From assembly GCF_900142715.1 (NCBI RefSeq), contig NZ_FRBX01000002.1:806001-870000 (forward strand): a DNA stretch of 64,000 nucleotides, read 5' to 3'. Shown here in pieces: positions 43,866 to 52,787 of this stretch. Both the position numbers and the translations under genes were made by a program. The notes beneath the pieces are model-generated. The model worked only from the letters and a program-made list of their open reading frames with translations, searched no databases and had not been told where the DNA came from. The stretch's first letter is position 1, and each line of letters starts with the position of its first letter. The stretch is from Flavobacterium pectinovorum. GTDB lineage: Bacteria; Bacteroidota; Bacteroidia; Flavobacteriales; Flavobacteriaceae.

Positions 43866-44426
43866 ATGCTTAAAAGAATAATTTCAGTAGCGACAATTTT
43901 ACTAACACTAACACTTGTAAGCTGTAAAGATGATGTGATGCCAAAACCGGCAAGTTTTTTACGTTTGGATTATCCGGAAGCTACATATGCTAATTTTGAA
44001 GGTGATTGTCCGTTTTCTTTTCAAATGAATGAAGCTGCGATTATAAAAGGCGAAAAAAATTGTGGTTTTGCAATTACGTATCCCAAAATGAAAGCTACCA
44101 TTTATTTAACGTATAAACCAGTAAACGGCGATATCGAAAAATTACTTAAAGATGCGCAAAAACTAACTTACGAGCATGTAATAAAAGCTGATGATATATT
44201 AGAACAGCCGTATTTAAACCCGGAAAAAAAGGTTTACGGAATGTTTTATCAAGTTGATGGAAACGCTGCTACAAACTCTCAATTTTACGTTACAGACAGT
44301 ACAAAACATTTTATAACCGGATCGGTTTATTTTTATGCAAAACCAAACTTCGATTCAATTATGCCGGCAGCCAGTTATATCAAAAATGATATGCGACAGT
44401 TGATGGAAACATTAAAATGGAAATAA
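43866..44426 (+). CDS. gldD: Gliding motility lipoprotein GldD
   Basis: This 186-residue lipoprotein has lipobox LVSC (Cys20) followed by KDD, a Lys-acidic motif resembling the export signal of surface lipoproteins in Flavobacteriia. It starts one base after the gldE stop, so the two are translationally linked. GldD is essential for gliding and type IX secretion in F. johnsoniae. The core pattern FLRLDYPEATYANFEGDCPF is typical. A terminator follows at 44432-44457. Confidence 0.92.
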   Translation: MLKRIISVATILLTLTLVSCKDDVMPKPASFLRLDYPEATYANFEGDCPFSFQMNEAAIIKGEKNCGFAITYPKMKATIYLTYKPVNGDIEKLLKDAQKLTYEHVIKADDILEQPYLNPEKKVYGMFYQVDGNAATNSQFYVTDSTKHFITGSVYFYAKPNFDSIMPAASYIKNDMRQLMETLKWK

Positions 44427-44431
44427 AAAGA

Positions 44432-44457
44432 AAAGCATTCAACTGAATGCTTTTTTT
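44432..44457. terminator. Bidirectional terminator between gldD and the VOC gene
   Basis: GCATTCA / TGAATGC with flanking A/T pairs and T-runs on both strands serves convergent genes from both sides. Confidence 0.85.
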
Positions 44458-44493
44458 ATGTTTTAAAGTGATGTAATTAAAAATTGCATTGAA

Positions 44494-44955
44494 CTAAGAA
44501 GCCGAAAATGCATCATTCATAAACTCCTGAAGTCCTGCTTCTTCGAGTATCTCGATTGAGAATTCTCCAAAACGTTTTGGAAGCCAAATAATTCGAATTC
44601 CGCTTGGAGAATTAAGGCTTTCCAGTGATAAAGGATTTCCATTTTCATCTTCCGGCTGAACTCCTTTAGATACCAATTCATCAAAAACTTTTTCAATGTC
44701 CGGAGCGGAATAACAATGACGATAAATAGTTCCTTCACCCTTAGTATCTAATAGGTTTTTTAAATTTCCCGAAAAAGGCTTCACCAGCATAAAACGTTCC
44801 TGACCCATTTTTACAACAGCATATTCGACATGAAGTTCTCCTCTTTCCCAAGTGAATTTCTTTGAGATTTCGGCTCCGAGGATTTGTCTGTAATAATCAC
44901 AGGCTGCCTGAAGGTCTTTAACTAAAATGTCTATATGGCTAAATTTAAGGTTCAT
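44494..44955 (-). CDS. VOC superfamily (glyoxalase-like) protein
   Basis: This 153-residue protein has the paired beta-alpha-beta-beta-beta units of vicinal oxygen chelate proteins, starting FSHIDILVKDLQAACDYYRQ. Possible metal ligands are the His of FSHID and Glu residues of later strands. It could be a glyoxalase, dioxygenase or resistance-type protein, and the substrate is not deducible. It is monocistronic and convergent with gldD. Confidence 0.82.
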   Translation of the reverse strand: MNLKFSHIDILVKDLQAACDYYRQILGAEISKKFTWERGELHVEYAVVKMGQERFMLVKPFSGNLKNLLDTKGEGTIYRHCYSAPDIEKVFDELVSKGVQPEDENGNPLSLESLNSPSGIRIIWLPKRFGEFSIEILEEAGLQEFMNDAFSAS

Positions 44956-45009
44956 TCTTTTTGTATTTAATTATATTATTGCTGTGAGTGAATCGATTTA
45001 AAATAATTC

Positions 45010-45047
45010 AAAAAAAAACAGTAGTAATCCTGAGTTTACTACTGTTT
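45010..45047 (-). terminator. Terminator of the HMA lipoprotein gene
   Basis: On the minus strand AAACAGTAGTAA / TTACTACTGTTT forms a 12-base perfect stem around an 8-base loop, followed by T's. Confidence 0.92.
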
Positions 45048-45087
45048 GAAATGTATTATTTCTTTTCAGTACGCTACAAATGTTTTG

Positions 45088-45465
45088 TTACGATTTTACA
45101 TTCGAAGTTTTATATGTTTTTCCATCTCCTGTTTCCTGAACCACTTTAGTTAAACTTTCAGGATTTTGAATTGTTTTGTCGAAAGTTACCGTTGCTGTTT
45201 TTTTGTCAAAATCAACGGCAGCTTTTTCTACACCTTCAAGATTAGATAGTTCTTTTTCAATAGTTTTTGCACAACCTACCGCACAAGTCATTCCTTCGAT
45301 TGTAAAACTTGCAGTTTGTACATTTTCGGGAGCAATTGCTTTGTGTTCTTTGGTAACTGTTTTGTCAGCATTTATTACCGCTAAGCTTTTGTCTTCTTCT
45401 TTTTTGCAGCTTACAAGTACTAAACCTGAAATTGCTAGTGCCGTTATGATTTTTGTAAATTTCAT
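45088..45465 (-). CDS. Heavy-metal-associated (HMA) domain lipoprotein
   Basis: This 125-residue lipoprotein has lipobox LVSC (Cys20) followed by KKEED, a likely surface or outer-membrane export signal. A ferredoxin-like HMA domain of about 50-118 follows. The metal loop is GMTCAVGCAKTIE, with three residues between the cysteines instead of the CxxC of copper chaperones. It would bind Cu+ or another soft metal outside the cytoplasm. No P-type ATPase or other metal gene is adjacent. Confidence 0.85.
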   Translation of the reverse strand: MKFTKIITALAISGLVLVSCKKEEDKSLAVINADKTVTKEHKAIAPENVQTASFTIEGMTCAVGCAKTIEKELSNLEGVEKAAVDFDKKTATVTFDKTIQNPESLTKVVQETGDGKTYKTSNVKS

Positions 45466-45568
45466 TATATCGATGTTTTAAATTAGCTAATAACGTTGTT
45501 CGCAAAATTAATAAAAAAGCGAAGGTCAGTTCATAAAATAATTACAAATTTGCAGTAAAATACTATTT

Positions 45569-46435
45569 ATGGATGCAAAACAATTAAAGTGGTTTTATTT
45601 ATTCTTGCTTTCGCTAATTTGGGGAAGTTCTTTTATTTTAATTAAAAGAGGATTAGTTGGTTTAACAGCAATTCAGGTAGGTTCACTCCGAATTATTTTT
45701 GCCGCTTTGTTTTTGCTTATTGTAGGATTTTCAAGTTTAAAGAAAATTTCCCGCCGTCAATGGAAATTTGTGGCGCTAACATCAGTTTTTGGGACATTTA
45801 TTCCGGCTTTCTTTTTTGCCATTGCCGAAACTCAGGTCGATAGTTCTATTGTGGCTATTTTAAATTCGCTTACACCTTTAAATACATTGGTTTTAGGAAT
45901 AATTGCTTTCGGAATACAATTTCAAAAACGTCAGGTTTTAGGAGTTTTCGTTGGTCTAATTGGGTGTTTATTACTGGTTTTAAGCGGCGCTTCTGCGCAT
46001 CCGGGACAAAATTATTATTATGTTCTTTTGGTCGTAATTGCAACGATTTGTTACGCCATAAATGTAAATCTAATCAAGAAATATTTACCGGATTTGAATT
46101 CATTAAGCATCACAACCGGAAATTTTACGGTCTTGCTTATTCCTGCATTAATTATTTTAAGCACAACCGATTTTACACAAAGAATAAATCTCGAAGCAAC
46201 ACAGCATTCTATTTTATTTGTAATGATTTTGGGTGTTTTAGGTACCGGAATTGCAAATGTTTTATTCTTTAAATTAATTCAAATGTCATCGCCTGTCTTT
46301 GCAACATCAGTAACGTATTTAATTCCGATAGTTGCTTTTTTCTGGGGATTATTAGATAATGAAATGCTAACGCCAGTTCAGTTTTTTGGTGCTTTTATTA
46401 TTTTGATCGGAGTTTATTTATCGGCTAAGAAATAA
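45569..46435 (+). CDS. DMT superfamily (EamA) transporter
   Basis: This 288-residue inner-membrane protein has ten hydrophobic segments in two repeated EamA halves. The first half has FLLSLIWGSSFILIKRGL and the second YLIPIVAFFWGLLDNE. Relatives export amino acids or metabolites, and the substrate cannot be read here. It is a single-gene unit divergent from the HMA lipoprotein. Confidence 0.87.
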   Translation: MDAKQLKWFYLFLLSLIWGSSFILIKRGLVGLTAIQVGSLRIIFAALFLLIVGFSSLKKISRRQWKFVALTSVFGTFIPAFFFAIAETQVDSSIVAILNSLTPLNTLVLGIIAFGIQFQKRQVLGVFVGLIGCLLLVLSGASAHPGQNYYYVLLVVIATICYAINVNLIKKYLPDLNSLSITTGNFTVLLIPALIILSTTDFTQRINLEATQHSILFVMILGVLGTGIANVLFFKLIQMSSPVFATSVTYLIPIVAFFWGLLDNEMLTPVQFFGAFIILIGVYLSAKK

Positions 46436-46472
46436 AAAAAGCTTTGTCAAAGTTTAAAACTTTGACAAAGCT
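46434..46472 (-). terminator. Palindrome acting as terminator for the M16 operon
   Basis: AGCTTTGTCAAAGTTT / AAACTTTGACAAAGCT has 16-base arms and a one-base loop, followed on the minus strand by seven T's. It is the same dispersed palindrome as 5634-5662, here with a T-run. Confidence 0.75.
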
Positions 46473-46528
46473 CTTAAAAAAATCTTAGTCCCAAAGCTTC
46501 GGGATAGCAACTTAATACCAGAATCTTT

Positions 46529-48577
46529 TTAAAGAAAATCTGCTTCAGAAACGCCTTCATTTATCTTAATCTCAGACATTTTAATGTCTAATTCAAAACC
46601 TGCGTTTTGTATTAGATTAAAAGGAACTTTTACGCCTTTTACTTCTTTATAATCATTAAAATAAGTTGTTTGTGTTGTAGATTGTCCGCTTTGTTCTTTT
46701 ATTTTGGTTTCGGCTACTTTTAATCCTGATTTTACATCATAATAATAAATAGTTTTTCCATCTTTTATAGAATAAGCGTCGCTGCCGTTTATTGGTTCTA
46801 TTCCTTCCACTTTTAAACCAGTTTTTTTGCTTAACAGCAATTCCTCAAAAGGAGCTGCGTTTGCTTTCATTTCGGCTAAATCTGCGCCTTCAAGATTTTT
46901 ACGTTGTCCTTGTTGTTCTATATAAGCACCTTTGTCGTTTACAACTTGCTTCATCAAAGCCATAGTTCCCATAGAAAGTGAAACCATCATTTTTCCTTTT
47001 GAATCTAATTTTGAAGTAAAAGTTAAAGGAGTCGGTGCTTGCGGAATTGTCGTAGAACCTTTCATGGAAAGTGTTTTTGCTGCAGAAACCGCTTTTTCGC
47101 CACCAATCGCTTTGATATAATTCTCAAACACAGTTTTTGCGGTGATTTCAGCCGGAGCCTCTTTTTTGCTTACCGGTTTTTCAACAGGGTTTCCGTATTT
47201 GTCAAAATAATAAATCGGAATTTGAAGTTTTTCTAAACCGTCTAGTACTTCAGAACCTTTTCCTACTATAACAATTCGCATATTATCAAGAGGGAAATAT
47301 TTGTTGGCAACACGATAAATATCATCCGGAGTAACATTGTTAATAGTTTGAATGTATTTTTCATAGAAATCAGCCGGAAGTTTTTCTGTTTCGATATTTA
47401 AAGCGTAACGAGCAACAGCCTGAGGTTTTTCAACCTGCATTACAAATCTTCCGATATAACCTGCTTTTACGTTTTTTAATACATCATCAGAAACTTTTTC
47501 TGTTCTGATTCTTTTAATTTCTTTTACAAATTCTGTAACGGCACTATCGGTAACCGCATTTCGAACTGCAGATGTTGCTTTGAATTTAGTAACATATTTT
47601 CCGCTTCCAATATTTGAATTTGCGCCGTATGTCCAGGCGTGCTGTTCGCGCAGATTCATGTTTAAATAACTGTTGAAATCACCACCCAAAATTTGATTTG
47701 CAATTACAGCAGGAAAAAAATCAGGATCACTCATTTTTAAATTTACGGTATTTACCAATGAAATTTCAGATTGAACTGCATTTGGAACATCAACAAAATC
47801 AATTTGAAGTTTTGATACATTTTGCGGATCTGCGTAAGTATTTTTTGGAGCGCTTTGTTTTTTCCATCCGCCAAAAAGCTTTTCTACAGCTGCTTTTGTT
47901 TCTTTAAATTTAACATCTCCAATTACAACCAAATAAGCATTTTCAGGAACAAAATAAGTAGCATAATTTGCCTGAACATCTGCAAGAGTAACATTTTTCA
48001 ACGTTTCTTCAGAAATAAATTCTCCAGCTGGATGATTTTTTCCAAAAGCTAAAACGTCAACAACGCGATTGGCAATTGCCGGAACGCTTTTTTCATCGGC
48101 TTTAAGGCCTTCTAATAATTTTGCTTTTTCCTTATCAAATTCTTCCTGAGTAAAATTTGGCTGTAAAGCGCCTTCGGCTAAAAGCTCGAGAACTCTTCCG
48201 GAATATTTAGAAAGTGAACTTGCATAAGCGCCAGATGAAGTAAAATTGATGCTTGCGCCATAAAAGTCAATTTCTTCATTAAAAGCTTCTTTTTTTGTTT
48301 TTTTAGAGCCGTTTCCAATTAAACTGCTGGTTAATTCGTCAACGCCTTTTTTGTTTCCTTCGGTAAAAGGAGCGTTGTCAAGCGTAAGATTAAAACTTAC
48401 TCTTGGTAATTTATGATTTTCAACCACCAAAACTTTCATACCGTTTGCCAAAACAAAAGTTTGTGGTTTTTTGATGTTGACTACTGGTGCGTTACCTGGT
48501 TTAGGTTGTGGGCGATCTTGTGCTTGCATAATTCCCGTTAGGAATAAAAGGATTAAAATTGTATGTATTTTTTTCAT
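46529..48577 (-). CDS. M16-type peptidase-like protein, probably the inactive partner, with C-terminal LolA-like extension
   Basis: This 682-residue protein has a signal peptide (ending GIMQAQ), two M16 domains (about 35-465) and an extra C-terminal domain (about 485-682) of beta-rich, LolA/outer-membrane-lipoprotein-sorting-like character. The position of the catalytic HxxEH reads VDELTSSLIGNGSKK, so zinc ligands are missing and the protein is the non-catalytic half of a heterodimer. Its catalytic partner is encoded just upstream (12 bases apart). Such pairs process peptides or proteins in the periplasm. Confidence 0.87.
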   Translation of the reverse strand: MKKIHTILILLFLTGIMQAQDRPQPKPGNAPVVNIKKPQTFVLANGMKVLVVENHKLPRVSFNLTLDNAPFTEGNKKGVDELTSSLIGNGSKKTKKEAFNEEIDFYGASINFTSSGAYASSLSKYSGRVLELLAEGALQPNFTQEEFDKEKAKLLEGLKADEKSVPAIANRVVDVLAFGKNHPAGEFISEETLKNVTLADVQANYATYFVPENAYLVVIGDVKFKETKAAVEKLFGGWKKQSAPKNTYADPQNVSKLQIDFVDVPNAVQSEISLVNTVNLKMSDPDFFPAVIANQILGGDFNSYLNMNLREQHAWTYGANSNIGSGKYVTKFKATSAVRNAVTDSAVTEFVKEIKRIRTEKVSDDVLKNVKAGYIGRFVMQVEKPQAVARYALNIETEKLPADFYEKYIQTINNVTPDDIYRVANKYFPLDNMRIVIVGKGSEVLDGLEKLQIPIYYFDKYGNPVEKPVSKKEAPAEITAKTVFENYIKAIGGEKAVSAAKTLSMKGSTTIPQAPTPLTFTSKLDSKGKMMVSLSMGTMALMKQVVNDKGAYIEQQGQRKNLEGADLAEMKANAAPFEELLLSKKTGLKVEGIEPINGSDAYSIKDGKTIYYYDVKSGLKVAETKIKEQSGQSTTQTTYFNDYKEVKGVKVPFNLIQNAGFELDIKMSEIKINEGVSEADFL

Positions 48578-48589
48578 GATTTGAGACTC

Positions 48590-49912
48590 TTAGTTTTCAA
48601 CTTTTTTTGAAGGAACATAATCTAAAATTAAACGCTGATTAGGGTTTAAATACTTTTTAGCGACATCTCTAATTTCTTCTCTTGTTATAGAGTGGTAGAG
48701 GTCGATTTCGGTATTTATAAGATTTACATCTCCATAAAGTAAATAATAAGAAGCTAAATTTTCTGCAATTCCTTCGACACTTGCGTTTGCGTTGACAAAA
48801 TTATTATCAAATTTATTTTGTAATTTTTGATAGTCTTTTTCAGAAATCAAATCGGTTTGTATTTTAACAATTTCCTCATCCATCTCTTTTAAAATGTCTG
48901 CGGTTGTATTAGGCTGCATTGGCAAACCGTATAAAATGTACATTCCGTAATCTTCCTGGCTAAAACCTACCGCACCAATTTGAAGCGCCATTTTTTTATC
49001 ATCAACTATTTTTTTGTACAATTTTGAGCTTTTTCCATCACTTAAATAAGAAGAGATTAAGTCTAAAACCCGGGCATCTCTTGTTTTCATTGAGGGAGTT
49101 CTGTACGAAGCAACGACCATCGGAATCTGAATATTCGGATCTTCGTAAGTTGCTTTTATTGTTTGATTAATTGGTTCTTCTGTAAAAGTTTGTTTTTTTA
49201 CAACTTCCCCTTTTGGAATTGGACCAAAATATTTCTGAATCCATTCTTTGGTTTTTGTTTTGTCAAAATCGCCTGCAACAACTAAAACGGCATTATTTGG
49301 GGTGTAGAATTTTTTATTAAAAGCCTGAAATTCTTCAAGAGTTGCAGCATCCAGATCTTTCATAGAGCCAATTGTTGTCCAGCGATACGGATGGTTTTTG
49401 AACATGTTTTTTTTAACTTCAGGCAAAATATTTCCATAAGGCTGATTGTCGTAACGCATTCTCTTTTCTTCTTTTACGACTTCATTTTGCGTATCAACTC
49501 CAATTTTGTTGATAATTGGGTGCATCAATCTTTCAGATTCCATCCATAAACCAAGTTCTAAACTGTTTGACGGGAAAACTTCATAATAATAAGTTCTGTC
49601 ATCAGATGTATTGGCATTGTTTACTCCGCCATTTGCGGTTACAATTTTCATCCATTCACCGCGTTTTATGTTTTGGGTTCCTTCAAATAACAAATGTTCA
49701 AAAAAGTGGGCAAAACCTGTACGATCCGGGCGTTCATCTTTAGATCCCACATGATACATCACAGAAGTTACAACAACTGGCGCCGAAGGATCGTTGTGCA
49801 AAATAACATGCATGCCGTTGTCTAAATTATATTCTTCAAAAGCTACTTTTTGAGCATGAGCTACTCCGCCAAGCATTAATGCAGCACTTAACATCATTAT
49901 CGAATTTTTCAT
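48590..49912 (-). CDS. M16 family zinc metalloprotease (catalytic subunit)
   Basis: This 440-residue secreted peptidase has a signal peptide of about 20 residues and the inverted zinc motif His69-Phe-Phe-Glu72-His73 in FAHFFEHLLFEG. The distal Glu lies about 76 residues later (QNEVVKEE). The N-terminal M16 domain is followed by the second M16_C domain. It acts in the periplasm as a heterodimer with the gene that follows. The two genes form an operon ended by the palindromic terminator at 46434-46472. Confidence 0.92.
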   Translation of the reverse strand: MKNSIMMLSAALMLGGVAHAQKVAFEEYNLDNGMHVILHNDPSAPVVVTSVMYHVGSKDERPDRTGFAHFFEHLLFEGTQNIKRGEWMKIVTANGGVNNANTSDDRTYYYEVFPSNSLELGLWMESERLMHPIINKIGVDTQNEVVKEEKRMRYDNQPYGNILPEVKKNMFKNHPYRWTTIGSMKDLDAATLEEFQAFNKKFYTPNNAVLVVAGDFDKTKTKEWIQKYFGPIPKGEVVKKQTFTEEPINQTIKATYEDPNIQIPMVVASYRTPSMKTRDARVLDLISSYLSDGKSSKLYKKIVDDKKMALQIGAVGFSQEDYGMYILYGLPMQPNTTADILKEMDEEIVKIQTDLISEKDYQKLQNKFDNNFVNANASVEGIAENLASYYLLYGDVNLINTEIDLYHSITREEIRDVAKKYLNPNQRLILDYVPSKKVEN

Positions 49913-50129
49913 AAAGATTAATAATTTTTATTACCTATAATATTATAGTAGGTAGTCAAGAGGTAATTATAGTTACATCAAAAATAAGTTTTTTTAATGA
50001 TGATTTTAATGTTAGCCAATATTTTGATGCTACTTTAACAGTCTTTTAGATCGCGATATGTTTTTTAAAGCCATAAAACACCTTGAAAAACAGACTTTAA
50101 TGCGAGGAAAATATTTTTGAAATAAGAGA

Positions 50130-50159
50130 TTGCACAGTAAATTATTAATTGTATATTTG
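50130..50159 (+). promoter_or_regulatory. rplU-rpmA promoter
   Basis: TTG (50130-50132), a 19-base spacer and TATATTTG (50152-50159) fit the Bacteroidota consensus closely. The rplU ATG is 30 bases downstream. Confidence 0.8.
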
Positions 50160-50189
50160 CAACCTTAAAAATCAATAAATCAATTTGGT

Positions 50190-50633
50190 ATGTATGCAAT
50201 CGTAGAGATAGCAGGGCAACAATTCAAAGTAAGCAAAGACTTAAAGGTTTATGTTCACCGTTTGGCTAATGAAGAAGGTTCAAAAGTTTCTTTTGACAAA
50301 GTTCTTTTATTAGACGATAATGGAAACGTAACTTTAGGCGCCCCAGCTATAGAAGGTGCTTCAGTAGAAGCTAAAGTGTTACAACACTTAAAAGGAGATA
50401 AAGTTATCGTTTTCAAAAAGAAAAGAAGAAAAGGATACAAAAAGAGAAATGGTCACAGACAATATCTTACTCAAATTGTAATTGAAGGTATTACTGCAGC
50501 AGGTGGAACTAAAAAAGCAGCAGCTAAAAAAGCAGTTGTAGCAGAAGAAGCTCCGGCTACTGAAGTTGAAGCGGCTCCAAAAGCAAAAAAAGCAGCAGCT
50601 CCAAAAGCAAAAAAAGAAGCTACTAAAGAATAA
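50190..50633 (+). CDS. rplU: 50S ribosomal protein L21 with Ala/Lys-rich tail
   Basis: This 147-residue protein opens MYAIVEIAGQQFKVSKDLKV and has KKKRRKGYKKRNGHRQ, typical of bL21, over the first ~103 residues. It then carries a ~44-residue tail of Ala, Lys, Glu and Val that ordinary L21 lacks. L21 binds 23S rRNA near L20. rpmA follows after 24 bases, the usual rplU-rpmA operon. Confidence 0.95.
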   Translation: MYAIVEIAGQQFKVSKDLKVYVHRLANEEGSKVSFDKVLLLDDNGNVTLGAPAIEGASVEAKVLQHLKGDKVIVFKKKRRKGYKKRNGHRQYLTQIVIEGITAAGGTKKAAAKKAVVAEEAPATEVEAAPKAKKAAAPKAKKEATKE

Positions 50634-50657
50634 TAACAATATTTAAACTCATACGTC

Positions 50658-50918
50658 ATGGCTCACAAGAAAGGTGTCGGTAGTTCGAAGAATGGTAGAG
50701 AATCAGAATCAAAACGTTTAGGCGTTAAGATTTTTGGTGGTCAAGCTGCTATTGCTGGGAACATCATCGTTAGACAAAGAGGTTCAAAACATAATCCAGG
50801 TGAAAACGTTTACATCAGTAAAGATCACACACTACACGCAAGAGTAGCTGGAGTTGTTAAGTTCCAAAAGAAAAAAGATAACAAATCTTATGTATCTATC
50901 CTTCCATTCGAAGCATAA
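50658..50918 (+). CDS. rpmA: 50S ribosomal protein L27
   Basis: This 86-residue protein starts [20 protein letters not shown]. The N-terminal tail reaches the peptidyl transferase centre, and [15 protein letters not shown] is conserved. There is no N-terminal extension of the kind cleaved in Firmicutes. The operon ends at a strong terminator. Confidence 0.97.
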   Translation: MAHKKGVGSSKNGRESESKRLGVKIFGGQAAIAGNIIVRQRGSKHNPGENVYISKDHTLHARVAGVVKFQKKKDNKSYVSILPFEA

Positions 50919-50936
50919 TCATAAAATTACTTATTA

Positions 50937-50968
50937 AAAAAACCCGTTCTGAAAAGAGCGGGTTTTTT
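50937..50968 (+). terminator. rplU-rpmA terminator
   Basis: AACCCGTTCT / AGAGCGGGTT (one G-U) around a GAAA loop is followed by six T's. Confidence 0.92.
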
Positions 50969-51151
50969 CTTTTTCTGTAAATTGAAATTGGCTATCGGCG
51001 TATACATAATATAAATAAAACGGTAAATTTTATTGTTTTATTATAGAAAGCATCATATAATCAGTGTTATGTGGTTTTTTCTTAGTTGAAATTAACACAG
51101 AAACTGAGTTTGAATTCGTCCTAAAACCGGTGCAGAGACAAATAAAAATTT

Positions 51152-51290
51152 GCCACAGAGAACGCAAAGTTTTTTAAATATGTCAAGTTTAGTAAAAACA
51201 CAAAGGTCACAAAGCTTTGCGGACTTAGATTGTGTATACACAACTTAGATCTTAGTGAACTCTGCGAAAAATCTTTGCGTTCTCTGCGGT
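51152..51290. repeat. Long-loop inverted repeat (GCCACAGAGAACGCAAAG)
   Basis: GCCACAGAGAACGCAAAG (51152-51169) and CTTTGCGTTCTCTGCGGT (51273-51290) pair with two mismatches. Smaller words such as CACAAAG, CTTTGCGGA and TTAGATC lie between. It belongs to the dispersed-repeat type common in this genome. The 510-base gap 50919-51428 otherwise holds only the terminator above, and I see no gene in it. Confidence 0.65.
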
Positions 51291-51428
51291 AAAAAATAAT
51301 TGAGGAGTATGGGAATTTTAATGTTTCTCCACAATATTTGGCGTTGATCCATGTTTTTTTATTATCTGAATTGAAATTTTTTTGTATCGTATTATTTGTA
51401 TTTTTGACTGGACTAAACCACTCAAATT

Positions 51429-52715
51429 TTGAAAAAAATATTTTTTCTTTTATTTCTTTTCTCTACAAGCCTGTTTGCAAAAGAAATTCATCCTACTGAA
51501 CAAATAGCGTCATTAAATGATACTCAAAAAAAGATTTTATATGAATTCGCAGTTTTACAAAAAAGCGGTTCTGATGCTAATGCATATTGGTTGAAACATA
51601 AAAATCACTTTTCTGCAATTCATGATTCAGTAAGAAATCAATTGGCACAGGAAATTTATGTTAATGCTCATGTTGTATATGTTCCGGTAAAAGATTCTGC
51701 AGTTCAAATTTGGATGCAAACGCAATCACTTACCAATTGGATGTTGTATTTGGCCGCTTTTATTGCAATTTGTGCCATAATTGCTTTATTACGTAATTAT
51801 TGGAATTTGCTAATAGGTGTTCTTATAAGACAATTTGCGCCGTTATTCAGACTTTTGTTTTCGGCAATTTTGCTTACTTATGAGTTGTTGTTGATAGGTG
51901 TTGCATGTATTATTTTGGGATGCTATTTAGAAGAAATGACACTGAGAACAGTAGTAATTCATACAGGTCTCTTTTTATTGTGGAGTCAGTCAACTGCCAT
52001 TTTTACCCGAAAATATCTGGTTCAGAAGTATGTTTTTCAAATAAAAGACAATTTCTGGGGAAACAATAAATGGGAGACAGTAAAAACAATTTGTCTTCCT
52101 GCAATTATTGTGACTGTCGCTCTTTTGTATGTCTTATATAAAGTTCCGGGTGATACATTATATAATTATGAGATTGTTGTGTCTGGTATGGCGGCTATTT
52201 GTGCTTTACCTTTTTGGCGTGTTTTAGAGAAATATATATCACCAATTCTAATTCCTTATAAAGACACGGCTGTAGAAAGAAGTATTTATTCGCTTGCTGC
52301 CTGCATGGTTTTAGCTTTACTTATAGATGGCTTTTTTATAGGACAGCATAATTCGCTTTTTTCTTATGTCGTAATTGCGTTGACTAGTTTGCTGATTATC
52401 TCATTTTTATTATTGTCACTTAAGCATAATTTTAAATACAATTATAAAAATTACTACTATTTACAATTTATCACCATTCTTTTTCTTTCGGCTGTTTTAT
52501 TGTATAGTTTTTATATTCATTCCGGAGAAATGATTTGGGCGTCCTTAATAGGAACAAGCCTTTATGTTATTATAAAATATTGGGAGATTCCAACATTTTT
52601 TGTAAGCTGGAAAAGAAGCAAAACGGCTACTTGGGGATTTTTAGGAATGGCGGTATTATTGTGGTTGCTGGCCAAAGGTATTTTATATGTTTCGGGCGTG
52701 TTGTATGTGGTTTAA
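51429..52715 (+). CDS. Polytopic membrane protein of unknown function
   Basis: This 428-residue protein has a cleavable-looking N-terminal signal (about 1-17, SLFAKE) and a soluble helical region of about 20-95. About ten hydrophobic helices follow from residue 105 to the end. Translation starts at a TTG that gives MKKIFFLLFLFSTSLF. The soluble region followed by a long membrane part recalls mechanosensitive-channel or sensor-like layouts, but no conserved motif is visible, so I do not name it. It stands alone on the plus strand. Confidence 0.8.
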   Translation: MKKIFFLLFLFSTSLFAKEIHPTEQIASLNDTQKKILYEFAVLQKSGSDANAYWLKHKNHFSAIHDSVRNQLAQEIYVNAHVVYVPVKDSAVQIWMQTQSLTNWMLYLAAFIAICAIIALLRNYWNLLIGVLIRQFAPLFRLLFSAILLTYELLLIGVACIILGCYLEEMTLRTVVIHTGLFLLWSQSTAIFTRKYLVQKYVFQIKDNFWGNNKWETVKTICLPAIIVTVALLYVLYKVPGDTLYNYEIVVSGMAAICALPFWRVLEKYISPILIPYKDTAVERSIYSLAACMVLALLIDGFFIGQHNSLFSYVVIALTSLLIISFLLLSLKHNFKYNYKNYYYLQFITILFLSAVLLYSFYIHSGEMIWASLIGTSLYVIIKYWEIPTFFVSWKRSKTATWGFLGMAVLLWLLAKGILYVSGVLYVV

Positions 52716-52748
52716 GTTATAATTGTTTTGTCGGGAATTGGAATTTGG

Positions 52749-52764
52749 TCCCGAAGCTTCGGGA
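52749..52764. repeat. Short palindrome TCCCGAAGCTTCGGGA
   Basis: This is a perfect 16-base palindrome between convergent genes. Close variants are at 1781-1796, 40263-40280 and 46489-46504. No T-run is present, so it looks like a small dispersed element. Confidence 0.6.
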
Positions 52765-52787
52765 TAAAAATTGAGATTTAAATTTAT

